64,000 nt of DNA from Streptosporangiales bacterium. Lineage in GTDB: Bacteria; Actinomycetota; Actinomycetes; Streptosporangiales; WHST01. Below the pieces are notes generated by a model that did not search any database, was not told where the DNA came from, and saw nothing but the letters and a program-made list of their open reading frames with translations. Numbering within the stretch: the first letter of the stretch is position 1; each line of letters opens with the position of its first letter. Location: contig WHST01000014.1 in assembly GCA_009379955.1 (NCBI GenBank), positions 1 to 64,000 of the forward strand. The letters are read 5' to 3'. Shown here piece by piece: positions 23,853 to 31,745 of the stretch. A program made the position numbers and the translations under genes.

Positions 23853-24833
23853 TCAAACGAAGATCGCGAGGGGAAGGATTTGGAGTGCTGGACCTGCAAC
23901 GATGGCCTCGGGTGCGTTGATGTCGAGGTCACCATCGGACGATTCGGTGAGGTCGTTGATGAAGGACCGCGAGAAGTCCGAGCCGGCAGCGCCCAGTGCG
24001 GTGCGACGGAAGAGGTTGATCTCGTCGTTCGTGTCCACGGTACTCGTGATCTTTCCGAGTACGGTGAATTGCCCGCCGAGAAGGTGTGCTTCACCTTCGG
24101 GTGGGAGGTATTCGCGGGCTACTGTAAGTACGGCGCGAAGGCTCGGGTCACCCTGAAGTACTAGATCGATGATCGGCGATTTCTCGACGTCCTTGTGCAT
24201 TGTTCGCAGCATGTAGGCAATCTGCTCAGGGTCCTCACTGTCGTCGTCAGTCGTGGGAGGTTGGGTAGCTCTGGTCTGTTCGCGCTGGGCTCGCCGCCTA
24301 GCTGCGCGGTCCTGGGGTACAGCCTGGGAAGGGGTCTCCTCTTCGGAGAGATCAAGCCCTAAGAATGGTGCGATGGCGTACATGAGATCGAGAACCTTGG
24401 CGAGCGGATTGCCGAGCACGGCACCCGTCAGCTCGACGAGCTGGCCGGGCTTCAGGCTAGGAAGTTCGGTGGGGTCGCTGACGAGGGTGACCCGGCCCTC
24501 CTGCGTGAGTGTGTGGCGAAGATGATTGAAGAGCGACGCTTCTGTGTGTTGGCGGACAACGTGGGTCTCCGTGCGCTGCGCGGCTCCCGAGTGCCGTTTG
24601 TATCGGCCGTCGGCATTGAGGCCAAAGAGACTGAAGATGGTCGGTACGCCCACCTTGGCACCGATCTCACCATCTGTCGCTTTGTCGCTCTGGACCTCCT
24701 GTATGATGTTGTTCTCGAACGAAATGCCGTCCTGCAAAGCGGCAAGAAAGCTAATGAGCATTGGCACGTCGAGGTAGACGGGATGGACGAGTTCCATCAT
24801 CGCTGAGCGGTTACGTGGCATCTGTGACTGCAC
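23853..24833 (-). CDS. DUF6414-like protein
   Basis: A 326-residue protein beginning VHPVYLDVPMLISFLAALQDG, a hallmark I associate with DUF6414, followed by an SDKATDGEIGAKVGVP stretch, a lower-complexity charged linker (about 180-205) and a C-terminal domain (LLGGQFTVLGKITSTVD). The family is scattered in genomic islands and has no settled role; defence or stress functions have been suggested by context only. Lower GC than its neighbours, as expected of recent acquisition. Start uncertain (GTG 24833 or ATG 24821). Confidence 0.6.
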   Translation of the reverse strand: MQSQMPRNRSAMMELVHPVYLDVPMLISFLAALQDGISFENNIIQEVQSDKATDGEIGAKVGVPTIFSLFGLNADGRYKRHSGAAQRTETHVVRQHTEASLFNHLRHTLTQEGRVTLVSDPTELPSLKPGQLVELTGAVLGNPLAKVLDLMYAIAPFLGLDLSEEETPSQAVPQDRAARRRAQREQTRATQPPTTDDDSEDPEQIAYMLRTMHKDVEKSPIIDLVLQGDPSLRAVLTVAREYLPPEGEAHLLGGQFTVLGKITSTVDTNDEINLFRRTALGAAGSDFSRSFINDLTESSDGDLDINAPEAIVAGPALQILPLAIFV

Positions 24834-24967
24834 GACCTTTCCGCATGAGTGAGTATCTGACGAAAACAGGACCGTAGATCGCGCAACAACGACCCTTGTT
24901 CATATTGCGGAAGTGCGGTGCTGAGCTACATCTGACCACGCTGTGTGCTGATTCAACCTTGGTCCGG

Positions 24968-25034
24968 GCCGTCCGCGAGGACGGCGCTCCGCGCCGCCCG
25001 CAGCGACGGTCGCGGGCGCCGCGTCAGCGGCGCC
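24968..25034. repeat. REP-like multi-hairpin, copy 2
   Basis: GCCGTCC/GGACGGC (24968-24985), a GCCCGC/GCGGGC stem, and GGCGCCGC/GCGGCGCC (25015-25034) followed by TTGAT. It parallels 12741-12801. The rest of 24834-25160 shows no gene. Confidence 0.5.
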
Positions 25035-25160
25035 TTGATCTACAAGAGGTCAACTCGGCAAGGTGGACACCCGGACCCGTGTCCTGTGCCGCCTGATGCT
25101 TGACAGTGGCATGCCGGCTGAAGCTTGACATGATCTTTCGCGGGGCATGATCGACGGGCC

Positions 25161-25619
25161 TCACCCCGGTTCCCGTCCGAGCCAGCGTGGGTCGTGCTGG
25201 AAGCCGGCTCGTTGATAGAGGGGTACTGCCTGGTCACTGGAATGGACGGTCACGTGCTCTAGTGCCAGCCTGTCCGCATCCGCCAGCACTGCTTCTAGCA
25301 ACGCCGCACCGATCCCGTGGTCGCGCACCTCGGGCACTACATACATCGATTGGACGTCGCCGCTACGTCGATATCGCCGTTCGGGGCTGGGCACCCGTTC
25401 AGTGAGCACCAGCCACGCCATTCCGACCACGTCATCACCCAGCTCGGCAACGAACGGGAGATGAGTCGGTAGATGGTCGCTGATCCAACTGGCGAACGAG
25501 TCAACGAAGCCGAGGGCGTCTGGTACGGCACGGCTGTCTCCCTCGGTCAACGCCGCCAGGCGAAGGTCCGCCATCGCTACAGCGTCGTCCTCTGTGGCCC
25601 TTCGTACCGTGACCTGCAC
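25161..25619 (-). CDS. GNAT-family N-acetyltransferase
   Basis: A 152-residue GNAT protein. Strand 4 and the acetyl-CoA loop read VQSMYVVPEVRDHGIGAALLEAVL (about 89-112), with RDHGIG as the pyrophosphate-binding loop, and the end DQAVPLYQRAGFQ is motif B. It transfers an acetyl group from acetyl-CoA to an amine; the substrate is unknown. GTG start. It is cargo between the AICE left end and its core genes. Confidence 0.85.
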   Translation of the reverse strand: MQVTVRRATEDDAVAMADLRLAALTEGDSRAVPDALGFVDSFASWISDHLPTHLPFVAELGDDVVGMAWLVLTERVPSPERRYRRSGDVQSMYVVPEVRDHGIGAALLEAVLADADRLALEHVTVHSSDQAVPLYQRAGFQHDPRWLGREPG

Positions 25620-25658
25620 CCTGGGCTCCCTCTATGCACGCGTCTCGACTGCGAGGGC

Positions 25659-26087
25659 TTAGGCGACTAGTAGTACGCCGTCGTGGTTGCGGATCGCGGG
25701 TGTGCCGTTGTAGCGGATCGCGTCGCGGGCGCGGACGACATAGGCGGGGTCCATGAGGTCGTCCAGCTCGTCGTCGGTAGCCCAGCGGAAGTCGGAGACC
25801 TCGTCGTTGACCCTGAGGTCTTCGGTGGTCGGGCGGCAGCGGAAGACGAGGGAGACGATGCCTCGGGTCATGTTCTTGTAGACACCGGAGAGCGTGTCGA
25901 CCTCGACGGACATGCCGGTCTCCTCGGCGATCTCGCGGGCGAGGCCGTGCTCGATGGTCTCGTCGAGTTCGAGGACGCCGCCTGGTGGTTCCCAGTGGCC
26001 GTTGTCGGCCCGTTGGACGAGGAGAACGCGGTTGTCGTCGCGGACGATGGCGGCGGCAACGCTGACGGAGTGGCGCTCGTTTGACAC
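25659..26087 (-). CDS. Nudix protein, Pif-like immunity factor of the AICE
   Basis: A 142-residue Nudix hydrolase with the box GGVLELDETIEHG then REIAEETGM complete. In pSAM2 the Pif protein, also a Nudix protein, blocks transfer between cells that already hold the element; this gene has the same position, divergent from the KorSA-like regulator. It also could be a general nucleotide hydrolase. Its promoter shares the intergenic region with one KorSA-type operator. Confidence 0.7.
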   Translation of the reverse strand: MSNERHSVSVAAAIVRDDNRVLLVQRADNGHWEPPGGVLELDETIEHGLAREIAEETGMSVEVDTLSGVYKNMTRGIVSLVFRCRPTTEDLRVNDEVSDFRWATDDELDDLMDPAYVVRARDAIRYNGTPAIRNHDGVLLVA

Positions 26088-26124
26088 GTTCGCCTCCCTT
26101 GCTGGCCCGTATGGCTACTCTGTC

Positions 26125-26136
26125 GTCTAGAGGAGT
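26125..26136. promoter_or_regulatory. KorSA-type operator, divergent promoter region
   Basis: GTCTAGAGGAGT lies 36 bp before the GntR start. It is the exact reverse complement of ACTCCTCTAGAC at 27009-27020, so the regulator probably binds here for autoregulation and for control of the Nudix gene. Confidence 0.6.
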
Positions 26137-26171
26137 GAAAGTACCAGGAACTTTCGACTAGGGGAGCGTCA

Positions 26172-26948
26172 GTGGCTCTTGGCAGCGTGGACACGGCGAG
26201 CGACCGCTCCGTGTTCCAGCAGATCGCGGATCAACTTCGCGAGGAGATCACGCGCGGGCGCCTTGGCGCGGGGGAACGGCTGCCCTCTGAGGCTGCGCTA
26301 ATCGATCACTACGGCGTGGCGCGGATGACGATCCGGCAGGCGTTGGGAGTGCTCAAGAGTGAGGGCCTGGTCGTTGCCGAGCATGGGCGCGGGGTGTTCG
26401 TGCGGCCTCGGCCGGTGGCTCGGCGGCTGGGTAGTGACCGGTTCGCGCGGCGGCACCGGGAGGCCGGTCATGCGGCGTTCGTGGCGGACGCGAAGGCCGC
26501 GGGGCAGCAGCACTCGGTGGACAACGTGCGCATCGATCGAGAGAAGGCTCCCACTGATGTCGCCGAGCTGCTCGGCGTGGACGGCCGCAAGAAGGTCGTG
26601 GTCCGGCGCCGGCGGTACCTGCTCGACGGGCATCCGGTCGAGGTCGCGGCCTCGTACATCCCGCTGGACGTCGCAGGAGGGACGAAGATCGAGGAACCCG
26701 ACACTGGTCCGGGTGGGATCTACGCCCGGATGGAGGAGCAGGGCTACACCTTCGGCCCGTTCCACGAGGACATCAGGGCGCGGATGCCGACGCCGGAGGA
26801 GATCACCGCGCTACAGCTCGCGCCCGGTGTCCCGGTCCTTGATCTCGTCAGAGTCGCCCGCGACGCGAGCGGGCGGGCTCTGGAGGTCTGCGAGACGGTC
26901 ATGGCTGCCGACTCGTTCGTGCTGAGCTACGACCTGCCCGCTAAGTAG
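26172..26948 (+). CDS. GntR/UTRA-family regulator, KorSA-like
   Basis: A 258-residue regulator. The winged helix (LREEITRGRLGAGERLPSEA then GVARMTIRQALGVLKSEGL, about 22-64) is followed by a UTRA ligand-binding domain. In pSAM2-type AICEs, KorSA is a GntR repressor of replication, transfer and its own gene; the matching operators here are at 26125, 26989 and 27009. GTG start after GGGGAGC. It faces the Pif-like gene and precedes the transfer operon. Confidence 0.85.
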   Translation: MALGSVDTASDRSVFQQIADQLREEITRGRLGAGERLPSEAALIDHYGVARMTIRQALGVLKSEGLVVAEHGRGVFVRPRPVARRLGSDRFARRHREAGHAAFVADAKAAGQQHSVDNVRIDREKAPTDVAELLGVDGRKKVVVRRRRYLLDGHPVEVAASYIPLDVAGGTKIEEPDTGPGGIYARMEEQGYTFGPFHEDIRARMPTPEEITALQLAPGVPVLDLVRVARDASGRALEVCETVMAADSFVLSYDLPAK

Positions 26949-26971
26949 GCTGCCTCCGTTCCGTGTGTCGC

Positions 26972-27020
26972 TTGACACCGCTTCGCCAACTCCTCTATAC
27001 ATGTGGTAACTCCTCTAGAC
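26972..27020 (+). promoter_or_regulatory. transfer/replication operon promoter with two KorSA-type operators
   Basis: TTGACA (26972-26977), 18-bp spacer, TATACA (26996-27001). Two operators, ACTCCTCTATAC (26989-27000) and ACTCCTCTAGAC (27009-27020), lie exactly 20 bp apart over the -10 and start region, so two dimers could bind on one face and block RNA polymerase. Confidence 0.65.
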
Positions 27021-27054
27021 GTGCAGAGGAGACGACAAGCGGAGGTAGTGACTG

Positions 27055-27513
27055 ATGGCGATTCAACGTGGTGAGCGGTTCCCGGTGGCGTTCGAGCACG
27101 CGTTTCCGAAGGGCCTTGTCCTGATCGGGGATGTGGAGGCTTCGACGGAGTACCAGTCGCAGGAGGACCGCAACCGTGGCCGTGAGGCCAAGCAGCGCGT
27201 GGACGAGCGGTCGGGCAAGCGGATCTGGAAGGCCGTGGCGACCGACCCGGACGAGGGACGGGCCAAGCGGGCGTCGTTCGAGATCCAGTTCATCGCCGAC
27301 GTGCAGCCGGTCCCGCCCGGTGACGAGGTGCTGCCGGGCATGCGCCCGATCGCCCTCGACGGCCTGCATGTCGAGCCGCACGTGACCGGTCAGGGCGAGT
27401 ACAAGTCCCTAGCGTTCCGGGTCTGGGCGACCGGCTTCGCCGACCCCAAGGCCGCGTCTCGCTCGCGGTCGCAGTCCGGGCAGGGCTCGCAGGGTAAGGA
27501 GCAGGCGGCATGA
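27055..27513 (+). CDS. conserved AICE protein, first gene of transfer operon
   Basis: A 152-residue protein with an N-terminal beta-rich part and a Ser/Gln/Arg-rich tail. It contains DEGRAKRASFEIQFIADVQ. The position just after the KorSA-type promoter and before the small genes and traB matches the first operon gene of other AICEs, but I cannot assign it to a described activator such as Pra. GGAGG ribosome-binding site. It overlaps the next gene (ATGA). Confidence 0.6.
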   Translation: MAIQRGERFPVAFEHAFPKGLVLIGDVEASTEYQSQEDRNRGREAKQRVDERSGKRIWKAVATDPDEGRAKRASFEIQFIADVQPVPPGDEVLPGMRPIALDGLHVEPHVTGQGEYKSLAFRVWATGFADPKAASRSRSQSGQGSQGKEQAA

Positions 27514-27788
27514 CGGCCCGGAGGCGTGAGCTGGCGGTGACCACGAACGTGCACCTGCGCGCGGGTATGCCGTTCGGTGTGACGGCCTTCGACGCCAACG
27601 ACCGGCGCGGGCCGTTCGTCAGTGTCGACCTCGGTGACGGCTTGACCACGGTGTCGCTGTTCATCGAGGACGAGGACACCGCCAACCGGCTCATCGCGGT
27701 CGCGGGGGAGGCGCGGGCGAAGCTCGTCGGCGCGATGACTCGCGCGAGGCAGGCTGAGTCCGGTCAGCCGGAGCTGATTGCTTCCTAG
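27510..27788 (+). CDS. small AICE protein
   Basis: A 92-residue protein. The strand pattern VSVDLGDGLTTVSLFIEDEDTANRL is followed by a C-terminal helix. It overlaps the previous gene by 4 bp. It is a small accessory gene of the AICE operon; function unknown. Confidence 0.6.
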   Translation: MTARRRELAVTTNVHLRAGMPFGVTAFDANDRRGPFVSVDLGDGLTTVSLFIEDEDTANRLIAVAGEARAKLVGAMTRARQAESGQPELIAS

Positions 27789-27870
27789 AGCGGCGCGGCA
27801 GCGGTGAAGGATTCCAGGCCCGCCGCTGCCGCGCCTTCCACACCACACCCCCAGAGAGGGCGTAGCAGGC

Positions 27871-28212
27871 ATGTCCCAGCGTAGAAGCAGCAACCACGTG
27901 CCGCCGGAGCCGGAGCAGCCGGCGATGTTCACCTACCGCGTCGACCAGGTCGCCAAGAATCTCGCCCTGGGCGACAAGCCGAAGTGGCGGTACCCGTGCG
28001 GGCTGTGCAACGGCTCCCTGGTGTCCGAGCCGGGCGGGCTGTGCTCGACGTGTGCACCGACCCCGCCTCGGTCGCGGCGCAAGACCGCGAAGCCTCGTAC
28101 CGCGAAAAAGACCACCACCGCCAAGACGACGAAGACGAGTGAGTCGAGTGGTCGGCCTCGGGCGAAGCGGGTCCCGCCGTGGGACCGGGTCGCGGACGGT
28201 GGTGCGTCATGA
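27871..28212 (+). CDS. AICE zinc-ribbon protein with basic tail
   Basis: A 113-residue protein. A CGLC...CSTC pair (about 48-66) can bind zinc, and the C-terminal third is a Lys/Thr/Arg-rich tail (KPRTAKKTTTAKTTK) likely to bind DNA. Stop overlaps the traB start (ATGA). It may help the translocase or the initiator act on DNA. Confidence 0.6.
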   Translation: MSQRRSSNHVPPEPEQPAMFTYRVDQVAKNLALGDKPKWRYPCGLCNGSLVSEPGGLCSTCAPTPPRSRRKTAKPRTAKKTTTAKTTKTSESSGRPRAKRVPPWDRVADGGAS

Positions 28213-29747
28213 GAGGCGTCGCCTACAAGAAGCCCTCCCCGACGGTGCGGGCGGAGTCGTTCCGGATCGGGTTCTGGACCGTCCTCGGCGGCACGATCGC
28301 CGCTGGGATCGGGCGTGTCGTGTGGTGGCTGGTCCGGCAGTGGCCGGTCTGGCTTGTCGTCGGGCTCGGCTACGCCGCCTGGCGGGTGCACGCCCGGTTC
28401 GACACCCACGGCCTGTCACTGGCCGCTCTCGCCCTGGTGACGGTGCTGGTGGCCTGGCGTGTACTGCACGCCCGGTCGTTCAAGCTCGTCGTGTCCTGGC
28501 CGCTGCGGTCATGGTGGCGCCGCGTCGCCCGGTATGGACGGGGCTGGGACGAGCTGGTGGCCGTCACCGGCCTGGTCAAGCCGTTCCGTGGCCGCGAGCT
28601 CGCCCCGGTGCTGGGGCGGTGCAGGTCGACCGACACCGTGGACCGGCTCCGCGTCCGCACCCTGCGGGGTCAGGTGCTGGCGGACTACGCGGGCAACGCG
28701 GAGCGGTTCGCCGCGTCCAACGGTGCGATTGACTGCCGCGTCCGGTCGGTCCGCACCCCGGTCATCCGGTTCCGAGGGAAGACCCTGGTCCGGTCGCGGG
28801 TCGTGCCGCGCCTGCTGGAGCTGTGGTTCCTGGTCACCGACCCGCTACGGGACCCAGTCGCACTGTTCCCGATCCCGGACAAGCCGAACCTCCACCGCCT
28901 CCGCGTCGCTCACCGCGAAGACGGCCTCCCGTGGCATCTGCGACTCCGGGGCACCCACGTCCTGGTGGCTGGTCGCACGGGGGCGGGGAAGGGCTCGGTG
29001 TTGTGGTCGATCGTCCGTGCGCTCGCCTCGGCGGTGCGGGACCGGTGGGTCGAGCTGTGGGTCGTCGACCCCAAGGGCGGCATGGAACTCGCCGCCGGAC
29101 AAGGCCTGTTCGCCCGGTACTGCTACGGCGACAACAACACCGACGACGAAGGCCGCAAGCGCGCGTATCAACTCGACTTCGCTGAGTTCCTGGAAACCCT
29201 TGTCGACCGGATGCAGGAACGGCAACGGGACCTGCGGGGCGTGTCCCGAACGCACAAGCCGCGGCCGGGTGACCCGCACATCGTCGTGCTGATCGACGAG
29301 CTGGCGTGCCTGACCGCGTATGTGACGGATCGGGAGGCGAAGAAGCGGATCGAAGCCGCCCTCGGACTCCTCCTCAGTCAGGGCCGCGCGGTCGGCATCA
29401 CCGTCGTCGCCGCGCTGCAAGACGCCCGGAAGGAGGTGCTGCCGGATCGGGGGCTGTTCCCGACCCGGATCGGGCTGGCGGTGAACGAGCCGGAGGAGAC
29501 CGACCTGGTCCTCGGCTCGACGGCGCGGAAGAACGGTGCCCGCTGTGACGAGATCTCCGAGGACACCCCTGGTGTGGCGTTCGTCGCGGTGGAGACCGAG
29601 AAGGAACCCGTCCGGGTCCGGTTCGGCTACGTCGACGACGAGGAGATCACCCGCCTCGCCGTCACCTACCCACCCGGCGCCGCCCCGGTCGACCCGTATC
29701 CCAGCGATCCCACGCACACCGAGACCCGGCAGGAGGACCAGTCATGA
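28209..29747 (+). CDS. TraB/TraSA-type FtsK/SpoIIIE DNA translocase
   Basis: A 512-residue protein. Two to three hydrophobic segments occupy about 22-88; Walker A AGRTGAGKGS (254-263) and Walker B VVLIDELACL follow in an FtsK/SpoIIIE ATPase domain. In AICEs this single hexameric protein moves double-stranded DNA between mycelial compartments. The ATG overlaps the upstream stop (ATGA), and the end overlaps the next gene, so it lies in the transfer operon. Only one tra gene is expected in such elements. Confidence 0.88.
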   Translation: MRGVAYKKPSPTVRAESFRIGFWTVLGGTIAAGIGRVVWWLVRQWPVWLVVGLGYAAWRVHARFDTHGLSLAALALVTVLVAWRVLHARSFKLVVSWPLRSWWRRVARYGRGWDELVAVTGLVKPFRGRELAPVLGRCRSTDTVDRLRVRTLRGQVLADYAGNAERFAASNGAIDCRVRSVRTPVIRFRGKTLVRSRVVPRLLELWFLVTDPLRDPVALFPIPDKPNLHRLRVAHREDGLPWHLRLRGTHVLVAGRTGAGKGSVLWSIVRALASAVRDRWVELWVVDPKGGMELAAGQGLFARYCYGDNNTDDEGRKRAYQLDFAEFLETLVDRMQERQRDLRGVSRTHKPRPGDPHIVVLIDELACLTAYVTDREAKKRIEAALGLLLSQGRAVGITVVAALQDARKEVLPDRGLFPTRIGLAVNEPEETDLVLGSTARKNGARCDEISEDTPGVAFVAVETEKEPVRVRFGYVDDEEITRLAVTYPPGAAPVDPYPSDPTHTETRQEDQS

Positions 29748-29995
29748 CCCCCACCGACACGATCACCCTGGACGGGTCGTGGATCGAGGAGACCCGCGAG
29801 ACGGTCATGGACGGGTTCGACTGCGGGGTGTGCCTGGACTTCGGGTACCTCGACGGCCTGGGGCCGTGCCCGCACTGCGATCCCGACGGCTACGCCGAAC
29901 ACGTCCACTGCGCCACCCAGGCCAGACCACAGTTCGGGCTCGACGGTGCCGACCCGTGGGCCGACTCGCCCGATCTGGTATGGGTGCGGTCATGA
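29744..29995 (+). CDS. small AICE zinc-finger-like protein
   Basis: An 83-residue protein with two CxxC pairs (CGVC and CPHC, about 27-45). It overlaps traB (ATGA) and the rep gene (ATGA). Similar short Cys proteins lie between tra and rep in other AICEs, with unknown role. Confidence 0.6.
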   Translation: MTPTDTITLDGSWIEETRETVMDGFDCGVCLDFGYLDGLGPCPHCDPDGYAEHVHCATQARPQFGLDGADPWADSPDLVWVRS

Positions 29996-31518
29996 CGGCG
30001 ATCACCCTCGACGTCATCCGCGCCGCCGCCGAGATCGAGGGCGTGTGCGTCCGGCCGATCGTGTCCCACCTACATGACGTGGAGACGGGCAAGAAGCGGC
30101 TGGTGCCGATCCCGTGCGGCTCGACTCGGGAGGCGCAGTGCCCGCCGTGTGCGGACAAGGCCCGGAAGTTGCGGATGCAGCAGTGCCGGGAGGGCTGGCA
30201 CCTCGACACCGAACCCGACCCTCCCGAGCACGACGAGGACGACGGTTACGGCGAGGACGCCGAGGACCAGGCCGACGACGCCGACGGGGGGTCGGAGCGG
30301 CGGGTCCGGTCGACTCGGCGTCGCCAGGACGCACCCGACCTGCCGTCGTACGAAGTCGAGGCCCGCACGGTCGGGCAGGTGTTCACCACCGACGGCGGCA
30401 AGACGTACCGGCCGTCGATGTTCGCCACGATGACGCTCCCGTCCTATGGGCGGGTTCGGTCGGACGGGACTCCGGTAGATCCGGGCTCGTACGACTACCG
30501 GCAGGCTGCCTTGGACGCGATGCACTTCCCGAAGCTGGTGGACCGGTTCTGGCAGAACCTGCGCCGTGCGGTCGGGTACCGGGTGCAGTACTTCGCTGCC
30601 GTCGAACCCCAGCGGCGTCTCGCGCCGCACCTGCATGCGGCGATCCGGGGTGCGATCCCTCGCGTGGTGATGCGGCAGGTCATTGCCGGGACCTATCACC
30701 AGGTGTGGTGGCCCGCGTTCGACGAGCCCGTCTATGACGATGAGGAGCTACCCGGCTGGGATCACTCCGCCGGCGGCTATGTCGACCCCGATACCGGGGA
30801 GTTGCTGCCGACCTGGGAGCAGGCCCTCGATCGGCTCGACACCGACCCCGACGCCCGACCTGGGCACGTGGTCCGGTTCGGGGAGCAGACCGACCTGCAA
30901 GGCATCCTCGCCGGGACCTCGCAGGCCGATCGGCGGGTGGGGTACCTGTGCAAGTACCTGAACAAGTCGATCGCCGACACCCATCCCGACGAGGAGCCCT
31001 CGGCACGGCGTTCCGCGCATGTCGATCGGCTGTGGGAGCAGGCCCGGTGGCTGCCGTGCTCGCCTCGGTGCGGGAACTGGTTGCGCTACGGCGTGCAGCC
31101 CAAGGACGCACGGCCCACGTTGGAGCCGGGCAGGTGTCGGGGGAAGGCGCATCGGCGGGACACGCTCGGGTGTGGTGGTCGTCGGGTGTTGGTGTCGCGG
31201 CAGTGGACCGGCAAGACCCTCACCCAGCACAGGGCCGACCGGGCTGCTGTCGTCCGGGCCGTGCTCGAGGAAGCCGGGATCGAGGCTCCCGACGTCGACC
31301 GGTACTCGACCAAGGTCACCACGGCTGACGGGCGGCCTCGGTTCGTATGGACCGCCGTTCGCGCCCACGAGGTACCTGCCTACCGGGAGCTGCTGCTCGA
31401 CCTGCTCAAAGAGCGCCAACGCTGGCGCGGGCAGTACGAGGACGCCAAGCAACGCGCCGGGCCACCGGGTCGGGATCTTTCGGCAACCGAGGAAGCCGCC
31501 GAGGAGGTGGCGGCATGA
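29992..31518 (+). CDS. RepSA-like rolling-circle replication initiator
   Basis: A 508-residue initiator. Motif 1 is MFATMTLP (about 143-150), the metal-binding HUH-like motif is APHLHAAIRG (211-220), and the catalytic tyrosine region is RVGYLCKYLNKS (315-326, Tyr318/Tyr322). An acidic linker (about 77-100) separates a Cys-containing N-terminal part. It nicks the element's origin and primes rolling-circle replication after excision. Tightly coupled to neighbours by overlaps; no origin was identified by eye. Confidence 0.85.
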   Translation: MTAITLDVIRAAAEIEGVCVRPIVSHLHDVETGKKRLVPIPCGSTREAQCPPCADKARKLRMQQCREGWHLDTEPDPPEHDEDDGYGEDAEDQADDADGGSERRVRSTRRRQDAPDLPSYEVEARTVGQVFTTDGGKTYRPSMFATMTLPSYGRVRSDGTPVDPGSYDYRQAALDAMHFPKLVDRFWQNLRRAVGYRVQYFAAVEPQRRLAPHLHAAIRGAIPRVVMRQVIAGTYHQVWWPAFDEPVYDDEELPGWDHSAGGYVDPDTGELLPTWEQALDRLDTDPDARPGHVVRFGEQTDLQGILAGTSQADRRVGYLCKYLNKSIADTHPDEEPSARRSAHVDRLWEQARWLPCSPRCGNWLRYGVQPKDARPTLEPGRCRGKAHRRDTLGCGGRRVLVSRQWTGKTLTQHRADRAAVVRAVLEEAGIEAPDVDRYSTKVTTADGRPRFVWTAVRAHEVPAYRELLLDLLKERQRWRGQYEDAKQRAGPPGRDLSATEEAAEEVAA

Positions 31519-31745
31519 CGACGGAGAGGCACGACACGGAACGGCTGTTGACGGTGGAGCAGGCAGGCGAGCTGCTCGGCACGAACGGGCCCCGGTTCCC
31601 TCGGCGGCTGATCGCGGAGCGGCGTATCCGGTTCGTGCGGGTCGGACGGCATGTGCGGATCCCGGAGTCGGCGGTGCGGGAGTTCGTCGACGCCAACACG
31701 GTCGAGCCCATCGTGCGGGACCGCTACGGACGGGCGGTGGCCTGA
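31515..31745 (+). CDS. xis: excisionase (AlpA/Xis-type) of the AICE
   Basis: A 76-residue HTH protein: LLTVEQAGELLGTNG then RRLIAERRIRFVRVGRHVRI and an Ile-Pro-Glu-Ser segment, the standard excisionase pattern. It overlaps rep by 4 bp and touches int by one base (TGATG). The rep-xis-int order is that of pSAM2-like AICEs. Confidence 0.85.
   Translation: MTTERHDTERLLTVEQAGELLGTNGPRFPRRLIAERRIRFVRVGRHVRIPESAVREFVDANTVEPIVRDRYGRAVA

Noticed and set aside
23745-24164. A 139-codon plus-strand frame starting in structured repeat B
   Set aside because: It runs opposite the DUF6414-like gene. Its repeat part reads in another frame in copy A, so the protein is not conserved.
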